A DNA stretch of 37,956 bases from Caulobacteraceae bacterium (lineage in GTDB: Bacteria > Pseudomonadota > Alphaproteobacteria > Caulobacterales > Caulobacteraceae): assembly GCA_028290905.1 (NCBI GenBank), contig JAQGIW010000001.1, forward strand, positions 1 through 37,956. Direction: 5' to 3'. The number at the start of each line of letters is the position of its first letter. Position 1 is the stretch's first letter. Under the pieces are notes generated by a model. The model ran no database searches. It was not told the DNA's origin and worked only from the letters and a program-made list of their open reading frames with translations. Shown in pieces: positions 33,268-37,956 of the stretch. The position numbers and the translations under genes were made by a program.

Positions 33268-33795
33268 TTACCCCTTCACTTCGCCCTCGAAGGACGCGCT
33301 CCCGAGCGCGCGCTTCGCCAGGCTCGCCGCCACGGCGTTCGCCTTGGCGTTGGGGGCGATGGTGGTCGTAGGGATCGGCATGGCCCAGATGGTGAACCTG
33401 TAGTGGTGGACGCCGGACCCCTTTGGCGGGCAGGGGCCATCGTAGGCGGCTTCGCCGAAATTGTTGGTCACTGCCCGCGCTGCACTGGGCAGGGGCTTGA
33501 CCGCTCTGGGCAGGCCACTGACCGTCGGCGGGAGATCGACGACGATCCAGTGCGACCACAAGGCGGGCTTCACGTCCAGGTCGATCATCGTCAGCACCAG
33601 GCTGCGCGTTCCCGCCGGCGCGCCGCTCCAGGCCAGCTGCGGCGAGAGGTTCTGGCCGCCGCAGCGGGTGTAGATGTGTGGCTGACCGATCGGCCCGTTT
33701 GGAGCGATGTCGGGGCTGCTGAGCGTCATGGCGGCGAGGGCTGGACCCGCGAGCGCCGTCAGAACAATCGCCAGGGAGACCGTTGTCCGTTTCAT
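33268..33795 (-). CDS. Exported YbhB/YbcL family PEBP-like protein
   Basis: This 175-aa protein belongs to the phosphatidylethanolamine-binding/Raf-kinase-inhibitor-like family. A signal peptide (residues 1-21, ending GPALAA) makes it periplasmic. Typical blocks are CGGQNLSPQLAWSGAPAGTRSLVLTMIDLD, SHWIVVDLPPTVSGLP, and GSGVHHYRFTIWAM, which line the anion-binding pocket. Function in bacteria is not established. The start is ATG 33795; a longer frame to 33834 merely adds non-conserved residues. It is convergent with metH part 2, only four bases separating the stops. Confidence 0.9.
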   Translation of the reverse strand: MKRTTVSLAIVLTALAGPALAAMTLSSPDIAPNGPIGQPHIYTRCGGQNLSPQLAWSGAPAGTRSLVLTMIDLDVKPALWSHWIVVDLPPTVSGLPRAVKPLPSAARAVTNNFGEAAYDGPCPPKGSGVHHYRFTIWAMPIPTTTIAPNAKANAVAASLAKRALGSASFEGEVKG

Positions 33796-33862
33796 CGGGG
33801 TAGCCCTCGTTCGAGGTGATGAAGTCGCGATCATTCAACGCGTTGGACGGTCCCCCCGATCC

Positions 33863-35431
33863 TCACGCGCTTCCCAGCAAAGGCGGTGGGCGTTTCGCCA
33901 CCCAGCCGGTCGCGGCCTCGTAGGCGTGGGCCAGCCTCAGGCAGTCCATCTCGCCGCCGACCGGGGCGATGATCTGCAGGCCCATCGGAAGCCCGTTGGC
34001 GCCGAACCCCGCCGGGGCGGCCAGGGACGGGCAGCCGGACATCGTCACCATGCACACCGCCTTCATCCACTCGTGGTAGGTCGCCATCCTGTGGCCGGCG
34101 ATCTCGCGGGGCCAGTGCTCGTTCACGTCGAAGGCGAACACCTGGGCGGTGGGCATGACCAGGTAGTCGTGGTGGCCGAAGAGGCGCCGCACCGAACTCG
34201 ACCAGGCGGTGCGCACGGTGGAGGCGGCGGTGACGTCGAAGGCGGAGAGCTTCAGCCCGTTCTCCACCTCCCACACCACCTCCGGCTTGATAAGCCCCCG
34301 CTTGGCGGGATCGGCGTAGTGGATCGCCAGATTGCCGCCCGTCTGCCATTGGCGCAGCTTGATGAATGCCTGCCACGCCGGCTCCGGCGCCCGGTCCGGC
34401 GTCGCCTCCTCGACAGTGCAGCCGAGATCCTCGAACGCCTTCAGCGCCCCTCGGCAGACCTCCAGCACGCCGGTTTCGTAGGGCGCCCAGCCACCCAGGT
34501 CGCCCAGCCAGCCGATCCGCTTGCCCTTCAGGTCGGCGCCGAGCGGCTCCAGGAACCGCCGGCCCTCGCCGGGCATGGAAAGCGGCGCGCCGGGATCGTA
34601 CCCCGCCTGCACGGCGAGCAGGCGGGCCAGGTCCGCCACCGTGCGGGCCATCGGCCCGGTGACCCCCATGGACGGCAGCCACACTTCCTCGCCGGCCGTC
34701 GGGACGACGCCGAAGCTGGTGCGGAAGCCGTACACATTGTTCCAGCCGGCCGGGTTGCGCAGGCTGCCGCCATAGTCGCTGCCGTCGGCGACCGGCAGCA
34801 TGCGCAGGGCCAGGGAGACCGCCGCCCCGCCGCTGCTCCCGCCCGCCGACCGCGTCTGGTCATAGGCTCCCCGCGTGGCGCCATAGACGGGATTGTAGGT
34901 GTGCGAGCCCAGGCCGAACTCCGGCGTATTGGTCTTGCCGATGAAGATCGCCCCGGCCGCGCGCATCCGCTCCACAGGCAGGCTGTCCTGGGTGGGGACG
35001 AAGTCCTTCAGGATGGGCGAGCCCGACGTCGAGCGGATGCCCTTGACCCACTGCAGGTCCTTCACCGCATGGGGAAAGCCATGCAGCGGCCCCATGATTT
35101 CCCCGCGGGCCACCTGCTCGTCCCGCACCCGCGCCTGGGCCATCAGGCCCTCGCGGTCCTGCAGGGCGACGATGGCGTTCACCTTCGGATTGAAGGCGTC
35201 GACGTGATCGAGGTAGGCGCCCATCACCTCCACGCACGACAGCCGGCGCGAGGTGATGGCGGCCCCGAGCTCGCCGGCGTCCATCATCACGATGTCCGGG
35301 ACGCGCGGCGCGGTGTCGGCGGGTGGCGCCCCGGCCACCACCACCACGCCTGCTACCGCTCCGCCGGCCAGCGCCAGCGCCTCGCGGCGGTCCGGCCCCA
35401 GTCCCGCCGTGTCCGGCGCGTCCTCATCCAT
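33863..35431 (-). CDS. Amidase-signature hydrolase with Tat-like signal
   Basis: This 522-aa amidase of the Ser-cisSer-Lys class hydrolyses an amide to acid plus ammonia or amine. Catalytic Lys124 lies in HAVKDLQ, the cis-Ser in GGSSGG (198-202) and the nucleophile Ser223 in GGSLRNPA. The N-terminus DRREALALAGGAVAGVVVVAG (14-34) looks like a twin-arginine signal, so it is probably periplasmic or membrane-attached. The start is ATG 35431 with GGGGAA upstream; 35536 adds unsupported residues. The substrate is unknown. It follows the SnoaL-like gene after 37 bases, same strand, in what may be a small operon of catabolic genes. Confidence 0.92.
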   Translation of the reverse strand: MDEDAPDTAGLGPDRREALALAGGAVAGVVVVAGAPPADTAPRVPDIVMMDAGELGAAITSRRLSCVEVMGAYLDHVDAFNPKVNAIVALQDREGLMAQARVRDEQVARGEIMGPLHGFPHAVKDLQWVKGIRSTSGSPILKDFVPTQDSLPVERMRAAGAIFIGKTNTPEFGLGSHTYNPVYGATRGAYDQTRSAGGSSGGAAVSLALRMLPVADGSDYGGSLRNPAGWNNVYGFRTSFGVVPTAGEEVWLPSMGVTGPMARTVADLARLLAVQAGYDPGAPLSMPGEGRRFLEPLGADLKGKRIGWLGDLGGWAPYETGVLEVCRGALKAFEDLGCTVEEATPDRAPEPAWQAFIKLRQWQTGGNLAIHYADPAKRGLIKPEVVWEVENGLKLSAFDVTAASTVRTAWSSSVRRLFGHHDYLVMPTAQVFAFDVNEHWPREIAGHRMATYHEWMKAVCMVTMSGCPSLAAPAGFGANGLPMGLQIIAPVGGEMDCLRLAHAYEAATGWVAKRPPPLLGSA

Positions 35432-35468
35432 CGCTGCGTTCCCCGCAAATGCTCCGCACGGCTTCGCG

Positions 35469-35837
35469 TCAGGCGGCCGCGATGTCTGCCGGATCGTAAT
35501 AGGCCCGCATCTCGATGATCTTGCCCGCCTCGTCAAAGAGCTGGGTTTCCACGAAATGGATCACGCCACGGCTCGTGTTCACGCGCGCGCCCATCGCCGC
35601 GTAGTTGGTCGTGGTGCTGATCAGCGGCGTCACCGGCTCGATCTGCAACTTCTGGCCCTGAATCGCCCCTTCGTAGAACGCGCGTATTTCCGCGAGCCCG
35701 CGGTAGAGCTTGCCGCCCACTGGATCCTCGCAGGTGGCGGCCTCGGCGTAGTGCGCCATCACCGCGTCGACATCGCCGCTGGCGAGGCTGTCTATATAGC
35801 TTTGCAAGCGCGCCTTGATCTCCGAGCCTGTCGCCAT
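35469..35837 (-). CDS. SnoaL-like / nuclear-transport-factor-2 fold protein
   Basis: This 122-aa NTF2-like protein of the SnoaL/ketosteroid-isomerase superfamily has an N-terminal helix IKARLQSYIDSLASGDVDAVMAHYAEAATCEDPVGG, the classic 'x2-D-x-DAVMAHYA' pattern, then beta strands ending HFVETQLFDEAGKIIEMRAYYDP. Members catalyse isomerisation or cyclisation, or simply bind ligands. An Asp in EDPVG could act as the base, as in ketosteroid isomerases. The start is ATG 35837 with GGAGACG close upstream (minus strand). It lies just upstream of the amidase on the same strand. Confidence 0.88.
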   Translation of the reverse strand: MATGSEIKARLQSYIDSLASGDVDAVMAHYAEAATCEDPVGGKLYRGLAEIRAFYEGAIQGQKLQIEPVTPLISTTTNYAAMGARVNTSRGVIHFVETQLFDEAGKIIEMRAYYDPADIAAA

Positions 35838-35893
35838 CGTCGTCTCCGTTGATTGAGGTTTTCGCAGAACGTCACGTCCGCGCGAGCCATCCA

Positions 35894-36250
35894 CTACGCA
35901 GGCGGAGGGTCCAGAGCGTTGCTGGCCGTCACGACCTCGGCCCAGGCGGCCGGGTCGTACCCCTCGATGGCCGTGAACGTCCCCGTCCCGGCGCCCTCCC
36001 GCAGGGACCGGACGGCGGCGTACTCCGGCGAGGCGTAGAAGGCCTTGGCCTGCTCCAAGGACGGGAATTCGACGATGATGGTGCGCCGGCCGTCGTCCTC
36101 GCCTTCAAGGACCGCCGTCTCGCCGCCGCGGACGATGAACCGGCCGCCGAACTGCGCGATCACCCGCGGCGAGTGCTTCATGTACTCGCGATAGCGGTCC
36201 CAGTCGTTCACCTGGACACGGGCGATGAGGTAGGCGGGCGTTCGCGTCAC
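35894..36250 (-). CDS. DUF1330 family protein
   Basis: This 118-aa protein has a dimeric alpha/beta-barrel (ferredoxin-like) fold of the DUF1330 type. Typical features are AYLIARVQVNDWDRYREYM, FGGRFIVRGGETAVLEGE and RTIIVEFPSLEQAKAFYASPEYA. The start is GTG at 36250, with GAAGG upstream as a weak ribosome-binding site. The family has no firm biochemical function. Position upstream of the SnoaL-like and amidase genes, all leftward, suggests one transcription unit of small-molecule metabolism genes. Confidence 0.88.
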   Translation of the reverse strand: MTRTPAYLIARVQVNDWDRYREYMKHSPRVIAQFGGRFIVRGGETAVLEGEDDGRRTIIVEFPSLEQAKAFYASPEYAAVRSLREGAGTGTFTAIEGYDPAAWAEVVTASNALDPPPA

Positions 36251-36328
36251 AGGGCGGCCTTCGGGTTGGCGGGGAACATCACGCCCGCAAACCTAGACCG
36301 GCCCGCCGGTCCCGTCGACGGCGTCTTG

Positions 36329-36913
36329 TCAGGGCTGGCCGGTCGTGGGCGCGCCTGGGGCCGGGGGCGCGGCGTCGGTCGCCGAGGTGGTGTTGTACTT
36401 CAGCACCTTGCCGAGCAGGGCCGACTTGGCGGCCAGCTCGTGGGCGTTGGCGTCGCAGCGATCGGGGAGGGCCCAGGAGAGCCAGGCGCGGGCCAGTTCG
36501 CGGCGGGTCTTCTCCTCCGCCGGCGTCCAGATTGCCCGGCCCATCTTCACAGCCTGCGCGCCGCGCGGCGAGATCACCTGGGCGCTGGCCTTCTCGGCGC
36601 CCTCGACCGCATCGGCCAGCACCTTCAGCTCGTCGCGGGCGGCCGAGATGTCGCTGGCGTAGGGTTCCTTCTCGTTCTTCACCGACGAGCCGAACAGCTT
36701 GTCGATGTCGCGCAGGTCCGGCTTCACGCGGTCATAGACATCCAGATATTCGCTCATCGCGCCGTAGCACCAGGCGGCCAGCTCATAGGGCTGGGCCGGG
36801 GCCGAAGAGGGCAGGGGTTCGCCCTCCTTCTCGGCCCGGGCCAGGCCGGCAGAGCCAAGGGCAAGAGCGAGTACGGCGAGCGAAACGGCGGAGAACGGGC
36901 GGAAGGCCTTCAT
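36329..36913 (-). CDS. Exported protein of unknown function
   Basis: This 194-aa protein has a signal peptide (about residues 1-26, MKAFRPF... ending GLARA). The mature part is largely alpha-helical: AAWCYGAMSEYLDVYDRVKPDLRDIDKLF, then SDISAARDELKVLADAVEGAEKASAQVI in parts, and a C-terminal Pro/Ala tail. Two cysteines (AWCYGAM and PDRCDANA) may form a disulphide. I recognise no named domain. The start at ATG 36913 fits the signal peptide; the frame to 36994 is not supported. It lies on the same strand as the ketoacyl synthase upstream, 38 bases apart. Confidence 0.75.
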   Translation of the reverse strand: MKAFRPFSAVSLAVLALALGSAGLARAEKEGEPLPSSAPAQPYELAAWCYGAMSEYLDVYDRVKPDLRDIDKLFGSSVKNEKEPYASDISAARDELKVLADAVEGAEKASAQVISPRGAQAVKMGRAIWTPAEEKTRRELARAWLSWALPDRCDANAHELAAKSALLGKVLKYNTTSATDAAPPAPGAPTTGQP

Positions 36914-36950
36914 TACGCAGTCCTTGTCGTGTGGCGACGCTTGGCGGGGA

Positions 36951-37956
36951 CTAACGCCGGCGCACGAAAACGGTTCCGGCCGAATAGCCCGCACCGAACG
37001 AACAGATCAACCCGGTCTCGCCCGCCGCGAAGTCGTCGCTGTGGCGGTGGAAGGCGATGATCGAGCCGGCCGAACTGGTGTTGGCGAATTCGTCCAGGAT
37101 GATAGGGTTCTCCTCCGGGCTCGGTTCGCGGCCCAGGACCCGGCGGGCGATGAGCTCGTTCATGTTGATATTGGCCTGGTGCAGCCACAGGCGCTTCAGG
37201 GCGGTCGGCGCGATCCCCAGATCGGCGGCGTGCTGCAGGATCATCTCGCTGACCAGGGGGACGACCTCGCGAAACACCTTGCGCCCTTCCTGTACGAACA
37301 GCTTGTCGGCCGCGCCAATCCCCTCCGGCGCGCAGCGATTGAGGAAGCCGAAGTTGTTTCGGATGTTGTTGGAGAACTGCGTCTTCAGCCGTGTCCCCAG
37401 GATGTCCCAGCCGCCGGCCGCCTCGTCCGCGGCCTCGACGATGACCGCCGTCGCCACGTCGCCGAAGATGAAATGGCTGTCGCGGTCGCGGAAGTTCAGG
37501 TGGCCGGAGGTGATCTCCGGATTGACCACCAGCACCGCGCGGGCGTCGCCGGCGGAGATGTAGTCCGCGGCCGTCTTGATCCCGAAGGTCGCCGAGGAGC
37601 AGGCGACGTTCATGTCGAAACCGAACCCGCCCGTCCCCAGGGCCTGCTGGATCTCGATCGCCATGGCTGGATAGGCCCGCTGCATGTTGGAGGCGGCGCA
37701 GATGACCGCATCGATGCGCTCAGGCGCCTTGCCCCAGCGCCGCAGCGCCTCGTGCGCCGCCGCCACGCCGATCTCGGCCAGGATGGAAATCGCCTCGTTC
37801 GGCCGCTCGGGGATGTCGGGGCGCATGATACGGGGGTCGATCACCCCCGCCTTTTCCACAACATAGCGCGACTTGATCCCCGACGCCTTCTCGATGAACG
37901 CCTCGGACGAGGGGATCAGCGCGGCGACTTCGCCCGCCGCGATCGCCTCGGCGTGT
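36951..37956 (-). CDS. Beta-ketoacyl-ACP synthase III-like protein, partial
   Basis: This 3' part of a FabH-like thiolase-fold condensing enzyme enters from the right edge (N-terminus missing). The first visible residues include AEAIAAGEVAALIPSS and FIEKASGIKSRYV. The catalytic Cys is in VACSSATFGIKTA, the His in LHQANINM and the Asn in FANTSSAGS, the Cys-His-Asn triad of KAS III. The C-terminus FGAGYSAGTVFVRRR is intact. The class with a longer N-terminus is found in many proteobacteria as a second KAS III. It could prime fatty acid synthesis or make a secondary lipid. At least 334 codons are present. Confidence 0.92.
   Translation of the reverse strand, partial: HAEAIAAGEVAALIPSSEAFIEKASGIKSRYVVEKAGVIDPRIMRPDIPERPNEAISILAEIGVAAAHEALRRWGKAPERIDAVICAASNMQRAYPAMAIEIQQALGTGGFGFDMNVACSSATFGIKTAADYISAGDARAVLVVNPEITSGHLNFRDRDSHFIFGDVATAVIVEAADEAAGGWDILGTRLKTQFSNNIRNNFGFLNRCAPEGIGAADKLFVQEGRKVFREVVPLVSEMILQHAADLGIAPTALKRLWLHQANINMNELIARRVLGREPSPEENPIILDEFANTSSAGSIIAFHRHSDDFAAGETGLICSFGAGYSAGTVFVRRR

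Overview
The window is a high-GC chromosomal segment with tightly packed genes. It most resembles an alphaproteobacterium of the Caulobacterales (Caulobacter/Phenylobacterium type). That placement is inferred from GC content, from the ArsR-methyltransferase/metF/two-gene metH cluster, and from the mix of Baeyer-Villiger-type monooxygenases, PRC-barrel proteins and a NodT-type efflux operon. There is no rRNA, tRNA, CRISPR array, phage module or intact transposase. Horizontal or decaying material is limited to toxin-antitoxin genes, gene relics and intergenic repeats.

Layout. 1-3143: a long hairpin, a VapBC-type toxin-antitoxin pair with two copies of a GACCGGTC palindrome, a secreted TPR protein, and a tandem pair of unrecognised proteins that look related to each other. 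3231-6517: a Kup potassium transporter, a decayed AbrB-VapC relic, two overlapping genes for a PRC-barrel protein and a small exported protein, then a nested hairpin. 6612-9100: a flavin monooxygenase and a DUF1993 protein, the latter bracketed by inverted copies of an intergenic repeat whose third copy is at 18065. 9446-15571: a translationally coupled tripartite RND efflux operon (pump, adaptor, outer-membrane lipoprotein) ending in a terminator. 15579-18063: a low-complexity exported protein, a P-loop kinase-like protein, a small membrane protein and a D-2-hydroxyacid dehydrogenase.

18146-25133: a second, larger flavin monooxygenase, a divergent pair of related proteins of unknown function, a penicillin-acylase-family hydrolase and an FAD-dependent monooxygenase. 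25373-27358: the C-terminal relic of a probable metallophosphoesterase, and an unusual ATPase with a MshEN-like N-terminus, a probable winged-helix region and an AAA+ core. 27412-33263: the methionine-cycle operon. A 20-bp palindrome touches the start of an ArsR-methyltransferase fusion, followed by metF and metH split into two genes. A 140-bp element with perfect 29-bp inverted repeats lies between the metH halves. 33268-37956: a PEBP-like protein, a Tat-type amidase with SnoaL-like and DUF1330 genes, an exported protein of unknown function, and a partial FabH-like ketoacyl synthase running off the right edge.

How the genes work together. The clearest functional unit is the methionine cycle. 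MetF makes 5-methyl-THF, and the two MetH polypeptides together use it with B12 to remethylate homocysteine. The ArsR-methyltransferase probably represses the operon through the palindrome and is relieved by a methylation-cycle metabolite, as in SahR-type regulation. The RND operon should form one export machine. The strongest candidates for undescribed biology are the 1748-3143 tandem pair, the 20192-21285 paralogue pair and the MshEN-AAA ATPase. None can be called a new system from sequence alone.
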